DNA of 62,580 nt from Peptostreptococcaceae bacterium (GTDB lineage Bacteria > Bacillota > Clostridia > Peptostreptococcales > Peptostreptococcaceae), in assembly GCA_025210335.1 (NCBI GenBank), contig JAOARY010000029.1:1-62580 (forward strand), given 5' to 3'. How positions within the stretch are numbered: position 1 is the first letter of the stretch; each line of letters starts with the position of its first letter. The position numbers and the translations under genes were made by a program. Under the pieces are notes generated by a model. That model saw only the letters and a list, made by a program, of their open reading frames with translations. It had not been told where the DNA came from and searched no databases. This document shows, piece after piece, positions 45,357-51,677 of this stretch.

Positions 45357-45384
45357 AGCAGCTAAATTAATAGCTGCTTTTTTT
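45357..45384 (+). terminator. Terminator
   Basis: AGCAGCTA-AATTAA-TAGCTGCT followed by seven T residues, after the coiled-coil gene. Confidence 0.85.
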
Positions 45385-45480
45385 GTTTTACCTTTTAACT
45401 AATTTTATTTACATTTTAGTCATTAAGTTATGACTTTTTTCATAAGATGTATAAAAGGAACATAAGGAGGCATAAAATTA

Positions 45481-45660
45481 ATGGCCATAAGAACTACAAT
45501 TAGCTTTAAAGAGAACGTAGAGGAAATTTCTTTATATAATTTCTTCAAGGAAAAATCACAGATAATAGGAGAGAGTGCATATATAAAAATGTTGATTCAT
45601 GAGGCTAAAAAAAAGGAAGAAATGATTCAAGAAAATAAAGAAAAAGAGCAAAAAAAATAA
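45481..45660 (+). CDS. Short ribbon-helix-helix-like protein
   Basis: 59 residues, site TAAGGAGG. MAIRTTISFKENVEEISLYN and SAYIKMLIHEAKKK fit the ribbon-helix-helix pattern; the tail is all Lys/Glu. It may regulate the downstream conjugation-type ATPase, or the convergent small transcript on the other strand whose terminator overlaps its 3' end. Confidence 0.55.
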   Translation: MAIRTTISFKENVEEISLYNFFKEKSQIIGESAYIKMLIHEAKKKEEMIQENKEKEQKK

Positions 45661-45682
45661 AAAAGCCCTTAATTTCTTAAGG
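45648..45682 (-). terminator. Minus-strand terminator
   Basis: On the minus strand CCTTAA-GAAA-TTAAGG is followed by GC, six T residues and more T-rich sequence. It has no T-run in the plus direction, so it implies a minus-strand transcript arriving from about 45.9 kb. Confidence 0.65.
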
Positions 45683-45780
45683 ACATAGATATGTTAAAGA
45701 TGCTTTTAGCAACGCTTTGCTTAAGCATATGCAAGTGAGCTTTGAAATATTCCATTTATACTAAATTTCATGAAAAATAT

Positions 45781-45849
45781 TTATAATAAATGGTTTGATA
45801 AAAAAGCACTAGCACCAAATACAAAAAGTCCGAATCCAACCCAAAACAT
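45781..45849 (-). CDS. Candidate 22-residue hydrophobic peptide on the minus strand
   Basis: MFWVGFGLFVFGASAFLSNHLL, preceded on its strand by AAGGTGGTG eight bases before the ATG. It would be the only minus-strand gene of the plasmid. It lies in a transcript of about 200-230 bases that ends at the minus-strand terminator. A tiny membrane peptide with a long structured 3' part resembles type I toxins, but no antisense RNA is visible and the peptide may be spurious. Confidence 0.35.
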   Translation of the reverse strand: MFWVGFGLFVFGASAFLSNHLL

Positions 45850-45959
45850 TTTTTTCACCACCTTATTATCTTTAGTGCAATAATATTATATTTATAGTTT
45901 TACCAAATAAATTTAATTTATACATTTTAAAAGTAATATTAAAAAGGAGGAATTGTAAA

Positions 45960-46208
45960 ATGTCAGAGACTGCTAGATTAATAGGAGAGCAAATAATAGC
46001 CTTCTTTGATCCTGTTAAGGAGATCATGAGAGCTGTTTCCGATCCAGTATGTTATATAGCAATGGGAACTGGAATACTATTAATGGTTTGTGGTAATCCC
46101 AAAAGAGGTTTACGAATGATTAAATGGTCCGGAGTTGGTTATTTAGCTTTTCAATTTCTTCCAATGTTTATGGAATTTTTAAGAAATATTGCTAATACTT
46201 CAAATTAA
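45960..46208 (+). CDS. Small two-helix membrane protein paired with the second conjugation-type ATPase
   Basis: 82 residues, site AAAGGAGG. Helices at about 29-46 and 55-72 flank a basic turn (CGNPKRGLRMIK). It lies 13 bases before the ATPase gene. The size and topology recall VirB2-like or PrgI-like subunits. It could anchor the ATPase, which itself has no clear membrane helix. Confidence 0.6.
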   Translation: MSETARLIGEQIIAFFDPVKEIMRAVSDPVCYIAMGTGILLMVCGNPKRGLRMIKWSGVGYLAFQFLPMFMEFLRNIANTSN

Positions 46209-46221
46209 GGAATGATATATT

Positions 46222-48510
46222 ATGAAGAGTTATAGGATTATACCTGATTTTACCGTAGACAATAAAAATGCTAATAGCTTTGCAAGGGAGCTATATAATT
46301 ATAAACCTTTTTATAAAAGGATTAATATAAACAAAGAAGATAACCAGGAGTACTTAGAATTTAAAGAATTACATAAATGCATTGAAATAAAAATCACAAA
46401 AGATGATATAAAGTTTTATTTTCACTTTAATGATGAATCGGAGCTTCATGCATTAAGAAAGTACGTTCCAAAAGCAACACTCAAAGAAGAAAATCATAAT
46501 CTTTATATGTTCCAGGACCGAATAAAAATTTCTGAAATGGAGCTTTTACATCATTACTTTTTATCTCTTTCTACAGACAAGAGAAAATTACAACCTATAG
46601 GATCATTATTAGAGGTTCAAAGAGTTTTAAAGGAAGATGATTTTGCTTTGATCCAATATGTATTTGCCCCTGAAAGCTTTGATTGGCATGAGGATTGTAT
46701 TAAAGCTTACAAAGAGTTTAAAAATGGTAAGATGCCTAAACAATTAAGGCTTAATTTGCCAATCGTGGCCAAGAAAGGAGCTAAACTTGGAGCAGCTACC
46801 GGATTAGGTATTTTAAATGGTATTCAGTATCTCATTGCAGGAGAAAAACACTTTGAAAAACTAACTCTTGAAGATGAAGATATTGCCGAAGTTTTAAAAG
46901 ATGGCAGCTTATCAGATGCAACACTAAGTAAAAGTAAATACAATGCATTTAAAACTACTATAAGGCTTTTATCTAGTAGTTTAGATATAAATAGACAAGA
47001 GCAAATATTAAGAGCATTAGAAAGCAGCTTTAATGGGTTACAAGGGGATAACTGCTTAATACCTAAAAGAATTAATCCAAATAATACTCTTATAGATTAC
47101 ATGGATCTTATTTATACAAGACAACCTTCCGTTAGTTTAATTAAAAATATTCTTTCAAGTGAAGAAGTATCAAAACTTTTATATTTTCCAACTAAAGCTT
47201 TACAGCAAGATTTTAAAATGAAAAAAATTGATATACAAGAAGTAAAAGTACCTGGTACTTTAACTGATGGAATCGTACCTATTGGAGTAGTTACTAATAA
47301 TGGACTTAAAACAATGGCTACCTGGTCCAAAGATAAAAACATAAGATCTCTTCCTAAAATCATTGTAGGAGGCCAAAATGCAGGAAAAACAACCTATACA
47401 AGTAATTTTGCAGTAGGTACTTATAAATCTAAAGATGCTAATTTCATTGTAGATTATATCCAAAATTGTCCTCTATCTAAGAAGATTGAAAAACAGATTC
47501 CTAAAGAGGACCAGGTGATTATTGATATATCAGATGAAAAAGTAATTTTTCCATTATGTTACAGCGAGGCCAGTAATTTTATTACAGAGAAATCAACATC
47601 TTGGCAACGTCTTAAGATATCCAGTTTACTTGCTAATCAAACAGAGTACTTAATCAATAGTGTAAATGTATCTAATAAAGATGATTTAAGTCACCGTATG
47701 CTTAGATTCCTGTATGCTGCATCTATGGTTGTTTTTATCCATAGAGATTCTGTAATAGACACTGTTTTTAAGGTCCTAAGAAACTGGAAAACAAGGAATG
47801 AATATATTCGACTTGCTAAGTATTCAAAGTGTTTTGATGAAGATGATGAAATATTCCAGGACCTAGAAGAATTACACGAAAGGGATAGCAGCGGTAAAAT
47901 AGTTGGTACAAAAGAACACTTAATTTCAGGAATTTTAAATCGTTTAATATCACTTTCAAAAAATATATACATTAAGGCCATGCTTAAAGCTCCAATAGAT
48001 TCTAAATCCAATGTAGATTTTATTAAGCTTATAGAGCAAGGCAGGACAATTCATATTCGCATACCACAAACTGTATTTCCTGATCCTTCTATTCGAGATA
48101 CTATTGCAACATTTTTCGTAACCAGGTTGTGGTTGTGCTTAGAGTTACGAAATCAAGAAGATAATAACTTATGTCATTTAATTTTAGATGAAGTTCGTAT
48201 TGTCCCTACGTTATTAAGTTTTCTTGACAATCATGTAACGGAATTTAGGAGACATAGGTTAGGGCTTTATTGCACGTGTCATTTTCTCAAGCAATTTGGT
48301 AAATTATTGGATTCTATCAAATCAGCGAATGTATCTTATATTTTACTTGCCGGAACAGAAGAAGAAAATATGAAGATCCTAGAAAATTCAATAAGGCCAT
48401 TTTCCATTGAGCAAGGTCTTAATTTAAAACCTTTTCACTCTTTGAACATTATCAATCATGGTAATCAATATTCAAAGTTTATAAGTAAATTACCTTCTCC
48501 TTTGAAATAA
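46222..48510 (+). CDS. Second VirD4/TraG-like or HerA-superfamily ATPase
   Basis: 762 residues. Walker A GGQNAGKTT (383-391), Walker B HLILDEVRIV (D656-E657), and VTEFRRHRLGLYCTCHFLKQ, a coupling-protein-like arginine/sensor segment. The N-terminal 370 residues contain no clear membrane helix and a helical domain (LLHHYFLSLSTDKRKLQPIG). It is distinct from the coupling ATPase at 10118 and from VirB4. It may load a different substrate, such as a protein, into the same channel; this is inference from family and neighbours. Confidence 0.65.
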   Translation: MKSYRIIPDFTVDNKNANSFARELYNYKPFYKRININKEDNQEYLEFKELHKCIEIKITKDDIKFYFHFNDESELHALRKYVPKATLKEENHNLYMFQDRIKISEMELLHHYFLSLSTDKRKLQPIGSLLEVQRVLKEDDFALIQYVFAPESFDWHEDCIKAYKEFKNGKMPKQLRLNLPIVAKKGAKLGAATGLGILNGIQYLIAGEKHFEKLTLEDEDIAEVLKDGSLSDATLSKSKYNAFKTTIRLLSSSLDINRQEQILRALESSFNGLQGDNCLIPKRINPNNTLIDYMDLIYTRQPSVSLIKNILSSEEVSKLLYFPTKALQQDFKMKKIDIQEVKVPGTLTDGIVPIGVVTNNGLKTMATWSKDKNIRSLPKIIVGGQNAGKTTYTSNFAVGTYKSKDANFIVDYIQNCPLSKKIEKQIPKEDQVIIDISDEKVIFPLCYSEASNFITEKSTSWQRLKISSLLANQTEYLINSVNVSNKDDLSHRMLRFLYAASMVVFIHRDSVIDTVFKVLRNWKTRNEYIRLAKYSKCFDEDDEIFQDLEELHERDSSGKIVGTKEHLISGILNRLISLSKNIYIKAMLKAPIDSKSNVDFIKLIEQGRTIHIRIPQTVFPDPSIRDTIATFFVTRLWLCLELRNQEDNNLCHLILDEVRIVPTLLSFLDNHVTEFRRHRLGLYCTCHFLKQFGKLLDSIKSANVSYILLAGTEEENMKILENSIRPFSIEQGLNLKPFHSLNIINHGNQYSKFISKLPSPLK

Positions 48511-48633
48511 ATGCTGCTAGATATAAGTATTTAGGTATTAATTAAATATTAGTACTTAAATGCTTATTTTTTTACGGTGAAAGGAAAATCCCTATTTTTT
48601 ATTACCCTAAACAATTTTATTTTTTATAAATAT

Positions 48634-48686
48634 GTATTGCAAATTGCATTATTTGTATTGCATTTTGCAATACAATGTGGTATAAT
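48634..48686 (+). promoter_or_regulatory. Promoter with GTATTGCA operator covering the -35
   Basis: TTGCAT (48658-48663), 17 bases, TATAAT (48681-48686). The -35 lies inside the palindrome GTATTGCA-TTT-TGCAATAC (48655-48673); a half-matching copy starts at 48634, 21 bp upstream. The promoter at 54200-54228 has the same design. Confidence 0.75.
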
Positions 48687-48720
48687 AAATTATAGTCAGT
48701 TAGGGAAGGGGTTTTGAAAA

Positions 48721-48981
48721 ATGTCAAATAGATTAGAAGATTTAAAGACTACATATTATGAGACACTAGATTATTTTATTAACCAATTTAATAATCATAA
48801 AGCTAATTTTGAACAATGCAAAGACAAAAACATCTTACATAAAATAATTCAATTACTTGAAAGTTTAACATTATTAGAACGTAAAACACTAATAGATGAA
48901 CAGTTTGAAATAAGAGAGGTTGCATATAAAGCTCAAGGTATTAAAAATGAAATAAAAAATTATATAGTTTCTCTAGTTTAG
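48721..48981 (+). CDS. Hypothetical 86-residue helical protein
   Basis: Soluble, all-helical, Lys/Glu-rich (RLEDLKTTYYETLDYFINQF), site AGGGAAGGGG, behind the regulated promoter at 48658. No recognised family. First gene of a long run of very small genes. Confidence 0.55.
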   Translation: MSNRLEDLKTTYYETLDYFINQFNNHKANFEQCKDKNILHKIIQLLESLTLLERKTLIDEQFEIREVAYKAQGIKNEIKNYIVSLV

Positions 48982-49074
48982 AAAAGCTAATAAATTAAAG
49001 GGGGTGATAAATCCGAATACAGGATCAAGTCTATTAACATTTTAAATTTTAAAAATGAAAGGAGAATAATTAAT

Positions 49075-49323
49075 ATGTGGGCTAAAGAAATGTTTATATT
49101 TAATGTTTTAGATTTTTTATTTAGAGTAATTATTATTCCAGGTACACTTTTATTTATGTTTTCATCAGTACCTCAAATTAGAAAAGATATTAAGGAATTT
49201 GCTAAGTTGATTTTTAGCAGAGATAAGAGAGTTCGTAGAAAAAAAAGAAAAACTGCTTATGTTCAATCCCGCTCAAAGGTTGCATACACAAACAGTTTTT
49301 CATATTCGCAATCAAATATTTAA
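49075..49323 (+). CDS. Small single-helix membrane protein with basic tail
   Basis: 82 residues, site AAAGGAG. One helix (about 10-30), then a strongly basic stretch SRDKRVRRKKRKTAY and a Ser/Tyr-rich end. A cytosolic basic tail could touch DNA or the membrane surface. A tiny four-codon frame overlaps the ribosome site. Unrecognised. Confidence 0.55.
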   Translation: MWAKEMFIFNVLDFLFRVIIIPGTLLFMFSSVPQIRKDIKEFAKLIFSRDKRVRRKKRKTAYVQSRSKVAYTNSFSYSQSNI

Positions 49324-49349
49324 TAATATAATTTTATCACATAATTAGT

Positions 49350-49384
49350 AATATATGCAAGGGTTTAAATCCCTTGCATATATT
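49350..49384 (+). terminator. Terminator-like hairpin
   Basis: Perfect 14-bp stem AATATATGCAAGGG / CCCTTGCATATATT around TTTAAAT, followed by AGTTTT. Confidence 0.65.
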
Positions 49385-49430
49385 AGTTTTGTGTTGGTGC
49401 ATACACAAGATATAGTAAGTAGGTGAACAT

Positions 49431-49553
49431 ATGGAAGAAACTATGAAAGAAGATATACAATCACTTATAGAATGTATACGAGAGTTATCGGATCATGCAG
49501 AGGTTGATATGGTTTGGTTAGAAAGTATGGCCGAGAAATATAAAATTGATTAA
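49431..49553 (+). CDS. Hypothetical 40-residue acidic peptide
   Basis: MEETMKEDIQSLIECIRELS... with site TAGGTGAA. Helical and acidic with no membrane segment. Supported only by the start site and clean frame. Confidence 0.4.
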   Translation: MEETMKEDIQSLIECIRELSDHAEVDMVWLESMAEKYKID

Positions 49554-49637
49554 TATATACTATATTTTTACCTTAACATGTAAAAATATAGTATATAATT
49601 AGACTAAAGATTCAAATATAAAAAGGAGTGTTAGATA

Positions 49638-49910
49638 ATGAAAAACTTAGAACTTCCTTTATATAAAAAGGATAGTAGAAATATTAATGATGATAAAGGT
49701 TGGCCTATAATTGAGTTGTTTGTAGAAGAAAATAATGAAGAACCTTCTGATTTTATTATTAAAGCAGTTAATAATTATGATGATCTTAAAAATACTCTAA
49801 AATTACTTATATCCGAAGTATCTCTTTATGAAATTAAAAAAGATGATAAAGTTATAACCAAAGATCTCCGTAAGAAAATAAATGAACTTTTAAATTCATT
49901 AAATGAATAA
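49638..49910 (+). CDS. Hypothetical 90-residue acidic protein
   Basis: Soluble, site AAAGGAG. PIIELFVEENNEEPSDFIIK followed by a helical C-terminus ending NELLNSLNE. No recognised domain; acidic charge and size are in the range of anti-restriction or regulatory small proteins, but nothing specific supports that. Confidence 0.5.
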   Translation: MKNLELPLYKKDSRNINDDKGWPIIELFVEENNEEPSDFIIKAVNNYDDLKNTLKLLISEVSLYEIKKDDKVITKDLRKKINELLNSLNE

Positions 49911-49948
49911 GTATTCAAGTTAAATTATGTTATTGAAAGGAGAAGATA

Positions 49949-50062
49949 ATGAGTTTATATGATTTTTTTCATAATGGCGTTGGATATCCTTATAACATTA
50001 TTCTTACTATAGGAATTATAATCATAGGATACCCTTTAGGAAAAATTCTATTTGGTAGATAA
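49949..50062 (+). CDS. 37-residue single-helix membrane peptide
   Basis: Site GAAAGGAGAAG. MSLYDFFHNGVGYPYN precedes a helix ILTIGIIIIGYPLGKILF. One of a series of single-helix peptides between 49.9 and 55.5 kb. Unrecognised. Confidence 0.45.
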   Translation: MSLYDFFHNGVGYPYNIILTIGIIIIGYPLGKILFGR

Positions 50063-50077
50063 CGGAGGAGAGTAAAA

Positions 50078-50224
50078 ATGGAATTTATTGATAAATTCGT
50101 AATAATGGTTTGTATGACAATGATAGTGATATTGTTAGGTGTAATGATAAATTCATTTATTGGGATATTCCGAACAGATTTAGAATACGAACGAGATATG
50201 TCAAAACTAAAACAAAAAAAATAG
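50078..50224 (+). CDS. 48-residue single-helix membrane peptide
   Basis: Site CGGAGGAG, 15 bases after the previous peptide gene. One helix (VMVCMTMIVILLGVMINSF-like, residues 8-28) and a charged cytosolic tail ending KLKQKK. Confidence 0.45.
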   Translation: MEFIDKFVIMVCMTMIVILLGVMINSFIGIFRTDLEYERDMSKLKQKK

Positions 50225-50263
50225 AAGTTATCTATATTAAGATATCATGGAGAGTGAGTTGAA

Positions 50264-50569
50264 TTGTTAGTAAATGTAATAGTAATATCTGTTATTGTTT
50301 GTATAGTGGGGTTTATATCCACAGAAAAAAGAAATAGTAAAAAATATTTACCTATAAAAAATAATAATATGGATAAAGAACAAAAAAATTATGTTCTTAG
50401 ACAGTTAGTAAAATATAAAGAAATGTTATGGCATGATAATAATTACTCTAATATAACTGATGTGGATCTTATAATAGAAAAAGTTGAAAACGGAAATTTA
50501 AGCGAATCAGAAATTAATAAAGTTAATAAATTTTTGGAATTTTTACATTATCGAATAGACATATTTTAA
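50264..50569 (+). CDS. Hypothetical protein with N-terminal membrane anchor
   Basis: 101 residues, TTG start after GGAGAGTGAG. Helix at 2-18, then a soluble helical domain (NYVLRQLVKYKEMLWHDNN, ADxDLIIEKVENG-like). Unrecognised. Confidence 0.5.
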   Translation: MLVNVIVISVIVCIVGFISTEKRNSKKYLPIKNNNMDKEQKNYVLRQLVKYKEMLWHDNNYSNITDVDLIIEKVENGNLSESEINKVNKFLEFLHYRIDIF

Positions 50570-50870
50570 AAGCAAGATGTTAAGGAGGGTTGCTGTGATT
50601 TTATAAAAAAGTTTGATTAAAACAATCTCTCAAACCATTGGAAATTTGTAATGAGTATTCAAGTTTTTTATAAAAAAGTTTGATCAAAACTATTTATTTT
50701 CAAGTGAAATCATGAGTGAATTTTATAAAAAAGTTTGACCGTTTTTGATATATATTATTGGAATTTCAACATTCTAGTTAATTCATTCCTTATATTTTGA
50801 TCAAACTTTTTTTAAAAAGATCAATCTTTTTTATAAACGGTTCATCTTTTTTATAAAACTACAGTTGCTT
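50570..50870. repeat. Non-coding region with TTTATAAAAAAGTTTGATC repeats in both orientations
   Basis: The 19-base motif (or close variants) occurs in direct orientation at about 50599, 50668 and 50720, and inverted at about 50798, 50821 and 50842. The same family flanks the rep leader at 59573-59757. An AAGGAGG site followed by a GTG and only two sense codons at 50595 suggests a gene start cut by the repeats. No gene seen otherwise. Confidence 0.65.
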
Positions 50871-50993
50871 ATGGAACAGTTACCTGCACCTTGTTATGAT
50901 TTGCTTATAAAGAAAGGTGTATTCTTTTGGTTATTAATAGGTTTTGCTATAAGTAGTTTTTTAGCAGCTTGGGGTTTTAATAAAAACCGTTAA
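50871..50993 (+). CDS. Possible 40-residue membrane peptide
   Basis: MEQLPAPCYDLLIKKG followed by one helix (FFWLLIGFAISSFLAAWGF) and NKNR. No clear ribosome site before the ATG, so the start or the gene itself is uncertain. The composition matches neighbouring peptides. Confidence 0.35.
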   Translation: MEQLPAPCYDLLIKKGVFFWLLIGFAISSFLAAWGFNKNR

Positions 50994-51015
50994 ATAAGAT
51001 TTTAGGAGTGTTGTT

Positions 51016-51156
51016 ATGAGTGCTTTAGATATGTTTATTGAGAATATCAAAAATATATTTGATATTCTTTTTCCAGGGCCAATTAAAATTGTAGTAGGTT
51101 TTGTGCTTATATATGTTTTTCTTGAACATGTTCGTATTTCAGGGAAGATAGATTAA
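51016..51156 (+). CDS. 46-residue single-helix membrane peptide
   Basis: Site TAGGAG. Amphipathic start (MSALDMFIENIKNIFDILFP) and a helix IKIVVGFVLIYVFLEH. Clean frame; function unknown. Confidence 0.45.
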   Translation: MSALDMFIENIKNIFDILFPGPIKIVVGFVLIYVFLEHVRISGKID

Positions 51157-51218
51157 ACAAGATATTAATGTGTGATTTTAAGAGGAAGTATGAAACATAA
51201 AGTCTAGGAGGTTTAAAA

Positions 51219-51383
51219 GTGATTAATAGAATGTTAATAAGTTCCTTATTTACCGAGTTAGAAAAAGGTTCTATCTCACTAGAAGAATTTAAAAAGAAAA
51301 TAAATTTAGAATTAGATAGAGTAGAATCAGAAATTGATTATCAAATGGGTGAGTTGGAACACATAATCCAAACTCAAGATTAA
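51219..51383 (+). CDS. 54-residue helical protein
   Basis: GTG start after TAGGAGG. Soluble, acidic coiled helix (FTELEKGSISLEEFKKKINL). Last gene before the structured leader RNA. Confidence 0.5.
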   Translation: MINRMLISSLFTELEKGSISLEEFKKKINLELDRVESEIDYQMGELEHIIQTQD

Positions 51384-51448
51384 TAATTAAAATTAAATAC
51401 TAATAGAAATAAGGATTCGAAAAATAAGTAAAATTTTACTATTTGTCA

Positions 51449-51477
51449 TTGTATTTTCCCCCATTATGAGTTATAAT
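51449..51477 (+). promoter_or_regulatory. Promoter of the leader RNA and polyvalent gene
   Basis: TTGTAT (51449-51454), 17 bases, TATAAT (51472-51477). The transcript should start near 51484, about 195 bases before the ATG. Confidence 0.7.
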
Positions 51478-51483
51478 ATTATC

Positions 51484-51645
51484 AACCGTTGATACGTTAT
51501 TACTTGGTAGGGCTAGTAAGCGAGTAGGTTCATTTTCGGTTTGTGCATTAAGCCATTGCTCTACTAGGACTAAAACAGTCTGAAACGTAAAAAATGCACC
51601 TTTAACAAGACATAAACGCTTTGGATTCTTCCAAAGCGTTTTTTT
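51484..51645 (+). ncRNA. Structured leader RNA with three-way junction, pseudoknot and terminator
   Basis: Outer stem TACGTT (51493-51498) / AACGTA (51584-51589). Inside it, CTAGTAAGC (51513-51521) pairs with GCTCTACTAG (51558-51567, one bulge) and GACT (51568) with AGTC (51577). An inner hairpin GGTTT (51538) / AAGCC (51550) exposes the loop GTGCATT (51543-51549), which is perfectly complementary to AATGCAC (51593-51599) just after the outer stem: a 7-bp pseudoknot. Then a terminator, AACGCTTTGG / CCAAAGCGTT with six T residues (51615-51645), stands 33 bases before the ATG. The layout is that of a riboswitch or attenuator, or a stand-alone small RNA. I do not recognise the class. Confidence 0.65.
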
Positions 51646-51677
51646 GTTATCAGGATTTTTTGCCGGGGGAGCTGCTA

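Noticed and set aside
51621..51677. Upstream TTG start for the polyvalent protein
   Set aside because: It lies in the terminator hairpin and lacks a ribosome site; the ATG at 51678 has GGGGGA at the right distance.
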